Shown here piece after piece: positions 33,194 through 41,055 of a stretch of DNA of 64,000 bases (position 1 is the stretch's first letter; every line of letters begins with the position of its first letter). Made by a program: the position numbers and the translations under genes. The notes below the pieces were generated by a model. It was given only the letters and a program-made list of their open reading frames with translations, was not told the DNA's origin and ran no database searches. The stretch comes from Lacticaseibacillus paracasei subsp. paracasei. Lineage in GTDB: Bacteria > Bacillota > Bacilli > Lactobacillales > Lactobacillaceae. Location: positions 310,001 to 374,000 of the forward strand of contig NZ_AP012541.1 of NCBI RefSeq assembly GCF_000829035.1, given 5' to 3'.

Positions 33194-35290
33194 ATGCGAG
33201 AAAGATTGACGAATCTTCTGCGAACATTGTTGGACAGTTCGGCAAGTTCTTTATCTGATTTAGGCAAGCAATTCAACGTCACGACAAAGACGATTCGAAA
33301 TGAGATTCAGGTTTTAAATGAAGTTTTGGCGGAGAAAAGCTTGCCCTTATTCGATATCAAAAGAGGTGTCGCCTACAATCATATTTCAACGCAACAGCGG
33401 CATTCGCTGTCTGACGTCCTTGATTTTGACAGCATCAGTCAAGGCGCTTTAACCCCTGAGCAACGCGCTGTGTATCTCTTATTGGATTTGCTTCAAGCCA
33501 CCCAACCGGTTTATCTCGTCGATGAACAAGAAAAGATGCAGATTAGTAAAAGCTCAATGGATTCTGATCTCCGCAACTTGCGGGCTGATCTAGCAAAATA
33601 CAATCTAACACTCACGACCAGCCCAAAGTTAGGCGCACAGATTGAAGGCAACGAGCGATCAATTCGAACGATGTTTGGGGATGTCCTAACACGGCAACAT
33701 GCTTTGGTCACCTTGATTGCCCAGCAATTAATCGCCAGCGGGATGTATGTCGACAAGATGAAGGAAGTCTTTACCAAACAAGATGTGACCTATATCCGGG
33801 ACTTACTACGCCGTTGTTTTCCAAAAGGGGCCTTGGCCGCCAACGACATGTACAGCCAGCAAGTGACCGTGTTACTCATTATCTGGTTACACCGTGTTCG
33901 CAGCGGGCACTATGTCAAAGATGATGAAACTGCCGTTGATCTCAATAAGGAAAATGCCAAGTTTCTCAATGAACTCATTCAGCATTATGCCTTACAAATT
34001 GATGTTGCCAGCGAGTTAGGTTATGTCGGTTTTCTGATCAACAGTTTTAATCGCCGCGGTGCGATTGATCTTGACGACTGGGTCAAGGCCCAGATTTTCA
34101 GCGTTGCGCTCATTGATCATATGGAAACTGAAATTGGCTTTCCATTTTCTAAAAACGAAAAGCTTTTCGAAGAGCTATATAACCATATGACCGCTTTGTT
34201 CAAGCGCTTGTCACAGCATGTCAAAGTGGTTAATCCGCTGAGAAAGACCATTCAGCAGGGCTATGGGCCGATCTATGACGCGATTGATCGTTTCTTCAAG
34301 ACGGGACGCTATCAGCTGACCATGTCTGATGATGAGAAGGCATTTCTGGCGATGTATTTCTCAGCGACACAAGCTGAGGATCGCCAGCGCCAAGACTATC
34401 AGTATCAAGCCGCAGTTGTCTGCAATTTCGGCACGGCGACGGGCAGAGTGTTGGCAGCCAAACTGGAGGAACGGTTTAACATTGATGTTCTTGCCGTTTT
34501 GAGCACGTCTGAAGTTGGCATTCTCCGCAAATTACCGGTCAGCTTAGTTTTCAAAACAGTCGACATGCCAATCGATAAAATCCCGAGTTTGAAGGTTAAT
34601 CCCATTCCTTCAGAAGTTGATTTGACCCGAGTTGCAGCGTTTTTGAAGAAACACACAACGTTAACTAAGTACGAAGGCCGTACGTTAGATCCAACAAGAC
34701 TATTTCGCACAGTTCTGGATGTGCTGAAAACCCATCAGGTGACAGTTGATAAACGACTATTAGCTGATCTGCAAGCAGCATTCAAGGAGAACCATGTCGA
34801 AATTAATGAAAGGGAGGTTCAGCCTATGTTGAAAGATTTAATCAACGATCACCAGATCCAGCTTCAACAGAAAGCTGATGATTGGGAAGATGCGATCCGT
34901 ATTTCAGCAAAACCATTGCTTGACGAGGATTACATTACCAAAAATTATATCCAAGCAATGATTGATTCAGTTAAGAAATTCGGTCCGTATATTGTCATTG
35001 GACCTGCCATCGCGCTAGCCCATGCACGGCCAGAGGATGGGACAAAGAAGCTTGGCGTGACGATCACAACGTTGGCAAAACCAATCAACTTTGGCAATCC
35101 AGACAATGATCCCGTGAAGATCATCTTTTGTCTGGCCGCGATCGATAATTATTCGCATCTCAATGTCATGAAAGCCATTGTCCAACTCATCAATGATCAG
35201 CAAAAAGTTGATCAGCTGGCGCAACAAACAGATATTCAAACCTTTAAAAACATTTTATTCAACGAGAAAACGTCAAAGGAGACGATTTAA
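33194..35290 (+). CDS. PRD-containing transcriptional activator with PTS IIB- and IIA-like domains (MtlR/UlaR type)
   Basis: The 698-residue regulator starts with an HTH_11/Mga-like domain (SSASSLSDLGKQFNVTTKTI), followed by an Mga-like region, two PTS-regulation domains (about 190-300 and 300-410, conserved His in the LIQHYAL and ALIDHMETE regions), a gat-type IIB-like domain (about 415-510) and a C-terminal IIA domain (about 550-698, His in IALAHARPEDG). Such proteins activate PTS operons and are controlled by phosphorylation from PTS components. The IIB-like domain lacks an obvious Cys (CNFGTATGRVLAAKL has Cys before the loop). AAGGAGG precedes the ATG. The stop is directly followed by the IIB gene (ATG at 35291). 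Confidence 0.9.
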   Translation: MRERLTNLLRTLLDSSASSLSDLGKQFNVTTKTIRNEIQVLNEVLAEKSLPLFDIKRGVAYNHISTQQRHSLSDVLDFDSISQGALTPEQRAVYLLLDLLQATQPVYLVDEQEKMQISKSSMDSDLRNLRADLAKYNLTLTTSPKLGAQIEGNERSIRTMFGDVLTRQHALVTLIAQQLIASGMYVDKMKEVFTKQDVTYIRDLLRRCFPKGALAANDMYSQQVTVLLIIWLHRVRSGHYVKDDETAVDLNKENAKFLNELIQHYALQIDVASELGYVGFLINSFNRRGAIDLDDWVKAQIFSVALIDHMETEIGFPFSKNEKLFEELYNHMTALFKRLSQHVKVVNPLRKTIQQGYGPIYDAIDRFFKTGRYQLTMSDDEKAFLAMYFSATQAEDRQRQDYQYQAAVVCNFGTATGRVLAAKLEERFNIDVLAVLSTSEVGILRKLPVSLVFKTVDMPIDKIPSLKVNPIPSEVDLTRVAAFLKKHTTLTKYEGRTLDPTRLFRTVLDVLKTHQVTVDKRLLADLQAAFKENHVEINEREVQPMLKDLINDHQIQLQQKADDWEDAIRISAKPLLDEDYITKNYIQAMIDSVKKFGPYIVIGPAIALAHARPEDGTKKLGVTITTLAKPINFGNPDNDPVKIIFCLAAIDNYSHLNVMKAIVQLINDQQKVDQLAQQTDIQTFKNILFNEKTSKETI

Positions 35291-35602
35291 ATGACCAGGA
35301 AATTAACGATTTACTTCATCTGTGGTGCCGGCCTAGGCTCTTCCTTAGCTTGCCAGATGACTGCAGAAGATGTTTTAAACCGTTTGGGATTAGATGAAAA
35401 CCTTGAACATGAGGCGATTTCATCAACACCAGGTTTACGGACGGACATCATTGTCTCGGCGGAAAATTTTGCTTCGCAGTTCAAACAATATGACCTCGAT
35501 CCAGCCATCAAGTTTGTCTTTCTGCACAACATTGTTGATCCAGACGAAATTGAAGCCAAGCTCGTGCCAGTTATCAAAGAGTTATCAGAAAAATCGGCTT
35601 GA
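35291..35602 (+). CDS. PTS IIB component (ascorbate/galactitol-like)
   Basis: The 103-residue cytoplasmic phosphocarrier has its active Cys in the loop YFICGAGLGSSLACQM (Cys11), as in UlaB/SgaB and GatB. It receives phosphate from a IIA (possibly the IIA domain of the regulator or a separate protein) and passes it to the substrate bound by the IIC at 35867. It is translated directly after the regulator (AAGGAGACG upstream). Two palindromic repeats separate it from the IIC gene. Confidence 0.9.
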   Translation: MTRKLTIYFICGAGLGSSLACQMTAEDVLNRLGLDENLEHEAISSTPGLRTDIIVSAENFASQFKQYDLDPAIKFVFLHNIVDPDEIEAKLVPVIKELSEKSA

Positions 35603-35608
35603 ACAACA

Positions 35609-35731
35609 GAGCGTGAGCTGGCGCGGTTAGAAACCGGAGCATAAGCGGCCTTGGATGTGATGGCCGGGCTTTGGCCATTGCATCCAAGGTCCTTATGTGG
35701 AGGTTGCTGCGTCAGTGATCGCGTTTAAACA
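35609..35731 (+). repeat. Dispersed intergenic palindromic repeat, copy 4
   Basis: Starts GAGCGTGAGCTGGCGCG, TTAGAAACCGGAGCATAAG; centre CCTTGGATG and CATCCAAGG pair around GCC...GGC; ends CCTTATGTGGAGG, GATCGCGTTT. It is directly repeated as copy 5 with a 123-base period, between PTS IIB and IIC genes. Confidence 0.85.
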
Positions 35732-35853
35732 GAGCGTGAGCTGGCGCGGTTAGAAACCGGAGTATAAGCGGTCTTGGATGTGATGGTCGGGCTTTGGCCA
35801 TTGCATCCAAGGTCCCTATGTGGCGGTTGCTGCGCCAGTGATCGCGTTTAAAA
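35732..35853 (+). repeat. Dispersed intergenic palindromic repeat, copy 5 (tandem to copy 4)
   Basis: Nearly identical to copy 4 (a few substitutions, for example GCATAAGCGGCC to GTATAAGCGGTC). Recent tandem duplication is likely. It ends just before the ribosome binding site of the IIC gene. Confidence 0.85.
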
Positions 35854-35866
35854 GGGGGAATCAATC

Positions 35867-37153
35867 ATGGTTGTGGTTAACTTTATTATTCAAAATATTC
35901 TGACTCAGGCAGCCATCACCATTGCGTTAATCGCGATGCTTGGCTTACTTCTACAACGCAAGTCCTTTGGCGCGGTCCTAACTGGAACCTTCAAGACACT
36001 GCTGGGATTTCAAGTATTATCAGCAGGGTCCGCCATTATTGTCACAGCACTGACGTATTTCGGAAAGATTTTTCAACATGGTTTTCACCTAAAAGGGGTT
36101 GTACCCAGCATTGAGGCGATCAATGGTCAAGCCATGAATACGCTGGGGTTGGGAAATGAAATTGCCTTAACCTTTTTGGGCATCTTCATTGTCAACATTA
36201 TCATTGCGCGGTTCTCGCCATGGAAATATATTTTTCTAACCGGACAGGCGCTGTTGTGGATGTCGACCATGACGGTTGTCGGCGGCAAGATAGCTGGCTT
36301 TAATTCAGTTGTGACCATTGCTGTCGGTAGTGTCATCGGTGGGATTTTCGCGGTGGCCATGCCAGCCATTGCTCAGCCTTTTGTTCGTAAGATTACCAAG
36401 GGCGATGCCATTGCTTTAGGACACTTTTGTACGATCGGCTACATGGTAGAAGCAGGCGCCGCTTGGATCTTCGGTGAACGTGGCGAAAAGAAACACTCGA
36501 TTGAAGACATCAAGTTACCAAAGTACATGGAATTCTTGCAAGACACGTATCTCTCTGTTGCTGTTGTGATGGTGCCATTGTTTATGATCACCGCGGCTTT
36601 TGCAGGTCCTAAGTACGCCGGTAACGGCACGAGTCTGAACTATATCATGAATGCCTTCATGATGGGCATTCAGTTCGTTGTCGGGGTCTATGTCCTGCTT
36701 GCGGGCGTTCGGCTCTTACTTGGTGAAATCGTTCCGGCTTTCCGTGGTATTGCGATGAAACTGGTACCAAATGCGAAACCAGCACTTGACTGTCCAGTCT
36801 TGTTCCCATTCTCACCAAACGCGGTCATCTTAGGCTTCATTACGACAACTATTGGGACCGTCATTGGCATGTTCTTGATGCCTGTTTTCGGACTCGCGGT
36901 CATTCTGCCGGGGATGTTAACTAACTTCTTCGCTGGCGGGACTGCAGGGATCTTCGGAAACGTTGTCGGCGGCCGCCGCGGGGCCATCATTGGCGGCATT
37001 ATCCACGGCCTGTTCATCACCTTGTTGCCAGCGCTGCTAGTCACGGCCTTGACCTCGTTTGGCTTCGTGAATGCTTCGGCAACTGACTCCGATACGATCG
37101 TGGCCATGCTGATGTATGCCTGGATCCTAACGCCGATTCTTAAAGCAGTTTAA
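35867..37153 (+). CDS. PTS IIC component, UlaA/SgaT (ascorbate) family
   Basis: The 428-residue polytopic membrane protein carries out transport coupled to phosphorylation. The N-terminal segment IALIAMLGLLLQRKSFGAVL and TFKTLLGFQVLSAGSAIIV are characteristic of the UlaA family; LPGMLTNFFAGGTAGIFGN and GRRGAIIGGIIHGLFITLLP near the C-terminus also fit. AAAAGGGGGAATC precedes the ATG. The downstream aldolase does not belong to the classical ascorbate pathway (no UlaD/E/F or lactonase genes here), so the substrate is probably another sugar, polyol or sugar acid. Confidence 0.88.
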   Translation: MVVVNFIIQNILTQAAITIALIAMLGLLLQRKSFGAVLTGTFKTLLGFQVLSAGSAIIVTALTYFGKIFQHGFHLKGVVPSIEAINGQAMNTLGLGNEIALTFLGIFIVNIIIARFSPWKYIFLTGQALLWMSTMTVVGGKIAGFNSVVTIAVGSVIGGIFAVAMPAIAQPFVRKITKGDAIALGHFCTIGYMVEAGAAWIFGERGEKKHSIEDIKLPKYMEFLQDTYLSVAVVMVPLFMITAAFAGPKYAGNGTSLNYIMNAFMMGIQFVVGVYVLLAGVRLLLGEIVPAFRGIAMKLVPNAKPALDCPVLFPFSPNAVILGFITTTIGTVIGMFLMPVFGLAVILPGMLTNFFAGGTAGIFGNVVGGRRGAIIGGIIHGLFITLLPALLVTALTSFGFVNASATDSDTIVAMLMYAWILTPILKAV

Positions 37154-37169
37154 AGAAAGGGGCACGACT

Positions 37170-37592
37170 ATGTTTGGCAGTTTATTTAAAAAGAAAGACA
37201 CGCAGAGACACCCATCCGCGGTGCCAAAAGAAGGCAATCAATCACTTTCGACAACCGAAGCTGCTGCTCTAACCAAAAAAGTGGCGGCATTGACGACTCA
37301 AATTGAACAGATAACCGATGATAAAGACAAACGCCACCTGCTATACAACCAATTAGGCGCTACTCAGGTTAAATTAGGCAACGACTTAGAGGCAATCGCA
37401 GCTTATGAAGCGAGTGTCAAAGATAAAGAAGAGTTTGGGGATGCATACAATGCCTTGCTGAACCTATACGAGACGCAGCGAAAACAAGCGGCAAAAGCGA
37501 AAAATGATGACGACATTCAAAAATGGGTCACAAAAACGGATGCATTGCTCGATATGTCCAAACGGGTTATGCGGTCAGGTTTTGGTTATTAA
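37170..37592 (+). CDS. TPR-like helical protein of unknown function
   Basis: 140 residues, cytoplasmic, Lys-rich N-terminus (MFGSLFKKKDTQRH), then helices of the tetratricopeptide pattern: RHLLYNQLGATQVKLGNDLE, AIAAYEASVKDKEEFGDAYN and ALLNLYETQRKQAAKA. It is placed between the PTS IIC and the aldolase gene (16 and 21 bases spacing), with AAAGGGG upstream. A protein-protein interaction role in this sugar operon is inferred; no enzymatic motif is seen. Confidence 0.65.
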   Translation: MFGSLFKKKDTQRHPSAVPKEGNQSLSTTEAAALTKKVAALTTQIEQITDDKDKRHLLYNQLGATQVKLGNDLEAIAAYEASVKDKEEFGDAYNALLNLYETQRKQAAKAKNDDDIQKWVTKTDALLDMSKRVMRSGFGY

Positions 37593-37613
37593 TCTGCTGG
37601 GAGGCAATCTACT

Positions 37614-38474
37614 ATGTACAAGAACTTAAAGCAATTGATGGATGAAGCGCAAGCACTTGATTATACAGTTGGCGCTTTTAATGCGCACAACTTGGAAATG
37701 GTGCCATCAATGATCACGGCTGCAAAGGATGCAGGATCGCCAATTATCATTCAAACAAGTGTTGCGACGGCTGAATACGTTGGCATGAAGAACTTTGTTG
37801 CGGTTTGCAAATCCATGGCGCAAGATCTGTTAGTCGATGTTGATCTGCATCTAGATCACGCTAAGTCATTTGATGCCATTAAAGAAGCCATTGATGCTGG
37901 CTATTCCTCTGTGATGTTTGACGGTTCAGCGCTGCCGAATAAGGAAAACATGGAACGGGCACGCCGGGTAGCCGACTATGCACATGAACATGGTGTTTCA
38001 GTCGAGTGCGAAATCGGCACAATCGGTGGGACTGAAGAAGGTGTGACCGTCAAGGAAGGCCGGTATACTGACCCGCAACAAGCCATTGCCTTCTTGAATA
38101 ACGTCGATGTCGAAGCACTAGCTGTCGGCGTTGGTACTCACCACGGCCAATTCAAATCAAAGACCGAATTGAACTGGCCTTTGATTGAAGAATTGCACAA
38201 AGAAATCAGCAAACCAATGGTCATTCACGGCGGTACCGGCGTGAACGAAGCTGATTATCATCGTTTGACCGAAAACGGCTTCCGCAAGTTCAATGTTGGG
38301 ACCGAATTATTAGTTGGTTGGACCCGGAAAGCCAAAGAAATGTTCGGTCAGACCGAGGTCAACAACTCGCTGCGGAACAACATCGAACCATGCAACCAAG
38401 TTGTCTACGATATCGTCAAGCACAAGAGTGGTTTGTTCTTAAATAAAGATGCCGAAGTGCCAATTAACGCGTAA
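37614..38474 (+). CDS. Class II fructose/tagatose-bisphosphate aldolase
   Basis: The 286-residue zinc-dependent aldolase cleaves a ketose 1,6-bisphosphate to DHAP and glyceraldehyde 3-phosphate. Signature parts: TVGAFNAHNLEM, DVDLHLDHAKSFD (catalytic Asp and zinc His), SVECEIGTIGGTEEGV, VGVGTHHGQFK and VIHGGTGV (zinc His), and the FNVGTELL phosphate site. Length and motifs fit the GatY/KbaY/FbaA group. In this PTS operon the imported phosphate must be turned into a bisphosphate first; no PfkB-type kinase is present, but a P-loop protein follows. Confidence 0.92.
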   Translation: MYKNLKQLMDEAQALDYTVGAFNAHNLEMVPSMITAAKDAGSPIIIQTSVATAEYVGMKNFVAVCKSMAQDLLVDVDLHLDHAKSFDAIKEAIDAGYSSVMFDGSALPNKENMERARRVADYAHEHGVSVECEIGTIGGTEEGVTVKEGRYTDPQQAIAFLNNVDVEALAVGVGTHHGQFKSKTELNWPLIEELHKEISKPMVIHGGTGVNEADYHRLTENGFRKFNVGTELLVGWTRKAKEMFGQTEVNNSLRNNIEPCNQVVYDIVKHKSGLFLNKDAEVPINA

Positions 38475-38482
38475 GTGGGGAA

Positions 38483-38575
38483 GAGCGTAACCCGGCTAGA
38501 AGTCGACGTGTGACTGTGATGAATTGCGATCAAGGTCCTTAGATGAAGACTTCCGAGCTAGGGAGCCCGTCTAGA
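38483..38575 (+). repeat. Dispersed intergenic palindromic repeat, copy 6 (degenerate)
   Basis: GAGCGTAACCCGGC at the left, TTGCGATCAAGGTCCTTA in the middle-right part and AGGGAGCCCGTC at the right resemble the other copies but with many changes. It lies between the aldolase and kinase-like genes. Confidence 0.45.
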
Positions 38576-38587
38576 GGAGAGGATGAC

Positions 38588-39229
38588 ATGATGAGCGATC
38601 AAAAGCAGATCTTGGTCCTGCTAGCAGGTGCGCCAGGCACGGGGAAAACGTATACTGCAAATAAGATCATGCAAGCAATCAGCGGATTCGTCTCCCTGCC
38701 GCTCGATCTTTTTAAAGAACATCTTTACGATGAGTTAGGCTTTGATAACCTTGAGGAAAAGCAACTCCTCGATGCAGAAGCGAGAGCACGATACTACCGC
38801 GGCATTGGCATGCTGATGCAGGAACACAAAATGATTCTGGGCGACTATCCCTTCAGCCGATTGCAAAAACCAGCGCTCGAAAAATTGGCAGCCAAACATC
38901 ACTATGCGGTTATCACCATCAGATTAGAAGCAGACATCAAGGTACTCTACGATCGCCAGCGAAAACGCGACCTATCCGATCCCCGTCATCTTGGTCATCT
39001 CATGAATCACTATCATCGCGGTGATACACTCGAAAACATCAGCGAAACGCCTGATGGCATGCCGACATTTGAAGTGTTTAGCAATCGCGTGCAAGATCGA
39101 GGCTACCAGACGTTTCAGCTAGGTCAGTTGATTCGAGTGGATGTGAATGATTATGGGACAGTGGATTATCGGGGGTTGGTGGAGGCGTTGAGAGAAGCGA
39201 TTAGAGGCGTTGAATTCTTAACCCGATAG
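38588..39229 (+). CDS. P-loop kinase-like protein (AAA_33 type)
   Basis: This 213-residue protein starts with QILVLLAGAPGTGKTYTANK, containing Walker A GAPGTGKT. Further elements fit small-molecule or zeta-toxin-like kinases: the LPLDLFKEHLYDELGF segment with acidic residues, MILGDYPFSR, AVITIRLEADIKVLYDRQRK (lid with basic residues RKRD), and a C-terminal VDVNDY. The ATG at 38588 has AGAGGAGAGG upstream; the longer frame from 38543 runs through the repeat. It is the last gene of the PTS/aldolase cluster. It may phosphorylate the sugar phosphate imported by the PTS to the bisphosphate for the aldolase (inference). Confidence 0.65.
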   Translation: MMSDQKQILVLLAGAPGTGKTYTANKIMQAISGFVSLPLDLFKEHLYDELGFDNLEEKQLLDAEARARYYRGIGMLMQEHKMILGDYPFSRLQKPALEKLAAKHHYAVITIRLEADIKVLYDRQRKRDLSDPRHLGHLMNHYHRGDTLENISETPDGMPTFEVFSNRVQDRGYQTFQLGQLIRVDVNDYGTVDYRGLVEALREAIRGVEFLTR

Positions 39230-39273
39230 TGAAATCAGTTATCAAGACTTGCGATTTTTAATAATAGCTTTCA

Positions 39274-39313
39274 AATAACCTTGTCCCGAGCTTTGGAAAC
39301 AAGGTTATTTTTG
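39274..39313 (+). terminator. Terminator of the PTS/aldolase cluster
   Basis: AATAACCTTGT/ACAAGGTTATT hairpin followed by TTTT. Confidence 0.8.
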
Positions 39314-39429
39314 TGGGGATTTTTGTAATTGTAACGAAGTGCACAAAAGAGAATGCTAGACTTGTTTAAATAGAAAGCTGTTTATCAAGAGTTTTGGAAA
39401 AAAAGGCTCAACTTTATTTAAAAATAATC

Positions 39430-39457
39430 TTGACTAGTGAATAAATTCACTTATAGT
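39430..39457 (+). promoter_or_regulatory. Promoter with operator palindrome as spacer
   Basis: TTGACT (39430-39435) and TATAGT (39452-39457) are separated by exactly 16 bases, which form the inverted repeat AGTGAATAAATTCACT. A dimeric repressor would sit between -35 and -10. It drives the disrupted gene described next. Confidence 0.6.
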
Positions 39458-39528
39458 AGTTACTGTTGGTAGCTACCATTTTGATACTTTCATTTCTGAG
39501 GGGAGATGATGAATTGTGGATCCTGAAC

Positions 39529-40579
39529 CCTAGATTGCAATAATAAAGTTACCACCTAGAAAGAGGCTTGCTCACTGCTTGAACTGGGGTTTGCCAACGG
39601 AGACATTTTCTAGGTTTGTTATTGATAAGCGCTGTGGCTTGTTGAATATCGGTCTCTGAAACCTGATCAAACTGTGTTCCCTTCGGGAAATAGTAGCGAA
39701 GTTCTCGATTGAACCGTTCATTTGTGCCCCGTTCATTCGGGTGATAGGCGTGGCAAAAGTAAACCGGTATCCGATAGCGCTTTGTAAGCGCCTGATCGCA
39801 GGAAAACTCTTTACCGTGATCAACCGTCACTGATCGAACCGGACCCGGAAAGTCCACCATCAGTCTTGCAAATCCCTTGAGAACAGCATTTTGTGATAAG
39901 TTTTCAAGCTTAGTTGTCGCCATTAAACGTGTCACCCGATCGACAATGGTCAAAACAGCAGCCTTTGACCCGCGACCACCGCGAACTGTATCCATCTCTA
40001 AATGTCCTTTTTCGGTTCGCCGATTAGCTGACTCACTGCGAATCTCAATTGAGGTGCCTACTGCTTGGTTATAGCGCGACCGAAGGTCTTGTCTTCTTTT
40101 ATGACGTTTACCGTGATCAAAGAGTTGGCTTGGCTGAAAATCGACTTGTCTTTGATAAATCCAGTGGTAAATCGTGTGTGGCGCACAGTGAACGGCATAA
40201 CCGACCATTTCAGGGGACCAACCTAGGTTTAGCTTCTCAGTTACCATCCGCTTCAACTTAGGCGTTAAAATCGAGTGCCGACCACAACGATGCCGACAAG
40301 TATCGGCATGATCCTGAGCTATAATGGCGCAGTAATCACCTTCAGGGCAACGGTGAAGCTCATGCCTAATAGAAATACGAGAGCGGCCTAAGGTCGCGGC
40401 GATGTATTGAATCGTGTGGTGTTGCATCAGTTCTATCTGAGATCGTTCAATTAAGGTTATAATGGCCATGGGACCTGTCCTTCTCTCTAGATGGTATGTT
40501 ATGCAAACACCATTTTAGCAAGAACGGACAGGTCTTTTTTCACATTTTCTGGGTGGTAACTTTAATTATGCAATCTAGG
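39529..40579 (-). mobile_element. IS30-family insertion sequence (type 2), copy A (1051 bp)
   Basis: Terminal repeats CCTAGATTGCA.../...TGCAATCTAGG; inner inverted parts TAAAGTTACCACC on both sides. The 4-base direct repeat GAAC flanks it (39525-39528, 40580-40583). The transposase is identical to copy B at 48247, in the opposite orientation. Confidence 0.92.
39549..40469 (-). CDS. IS30-family transposase (type 2, copy A)
   Basis: 306 residues. Helix-turn-helix near the N-terminus (QYIAATLGRSRISIRHELHR), Cys/His-rich DHADTCRHRCGRH, then the DDE core: GHLEMDTVRGGRG (Asp), SVTVDHGKEFSCD (Asp), HPNERGTNERFNRELRYYFP (Glu) and NNKPRKCLRWQTP. Intact; identical to the copy in fosE. Confidence 0.93.
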   Translation of the reverse strand: MAIITLIERSQIELMQHHTIQYIAATLGRSRISIRHELHRCPEGDYCAIIAQDHADTCRHRCGRHSILTPKLKRMVTEKLNLGWSPEMVGYAVHCAPHTIYHWIYQRQVDFQPSQLFDHGKRHKRRQDLRSRYNQAVGTSIEIRSESANRRTEKGHLEMDTVRGGRGSKAAVLTIVDRVTRLMATTKLENLSQNAVLKGFARLMVDFPGPVRSVTVDHGKEFSCDQALTKRYRIPVYFCHAYHPNERGTNERFNRELRYYFPKGTQFDQVSETDIQQATALINNKPRKCLRWQTPVQAVSKPLSRW

Positions 40580-40928
40580 GAACGGCAGCTATCGATATTT
40601 CAACACAAGTGCGTCCAATCAGTCGTTTTATCAGAGATGAAATGACCGAGCATAACTATCACCTTACGCTGGAGCAGCGTACTCTCCTTTTTGACATAGA
40701 AGGTAAAGCTCAAGATGTTGAAAATAAATTTCAAACAGCAGCAGACTGGTTCCTTTTTTAGTGACTTGATTTTCTATGAAAAACATCGTCAATTAGCGCG
40801 TGAAATGTCGCAGATATAGCTTGAATCCCTTGTCAAATATATGAAGCTGCTCATGATGAGTTGCGTTGTTCAGAGAATACTTTTAAGTGGTAGTTTTGAT
40901 GGACTTACAGGTACTTGTTAGGCTCAAG

Positions 40929-40975
40929 TAAGCAAAGGCCCCCGCTGTGCTGCAGACAGTGGGGGCCTTTGCTTC
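40929..40975. terminator. Bidirectional terminator between the remnant and levR
   Basis: AAGCAAAGGCCCCCGCTG and CAGTGGGGGCCTTTGCTT pair nearly perfectly. It is placed to stop the convergent levR transcript and any rightward one. Confidence 0.8.
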
Positions 40976-41055
40976 TCGTGGATTATTTGGAATTTAATGA
41001 ATCACAAGTCCTAAGAGGAAATTATGGTTCACCTTCGTGCCTTTTTGTCATGTGA

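Larger units (their letters stand above)
39498..40910 (+). pseudogene. Degenerate small regulator-like gene disrupted by an IS30 element
   Basis: After removing the IS (39529-40579) and one GAAC duplication, a reading frame TAAIDISTQVRPISRFIRDE continues (EMTEHNYHLTLEQRTLLFDI ...) to a stop near 40760, and homologous-looking codons continue in other frames (FYEKHRQLAREMSQ). An in-frame stop also lies just upstream of the insertion, so the gene was already decayed or the start differs. The length and pattern could fit a MarR-like regulator whose operator is the palindrome at 39436, but this is weak. GGGGAG at 39500 is a likely ribosome binding site. Confidence 0.4.
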
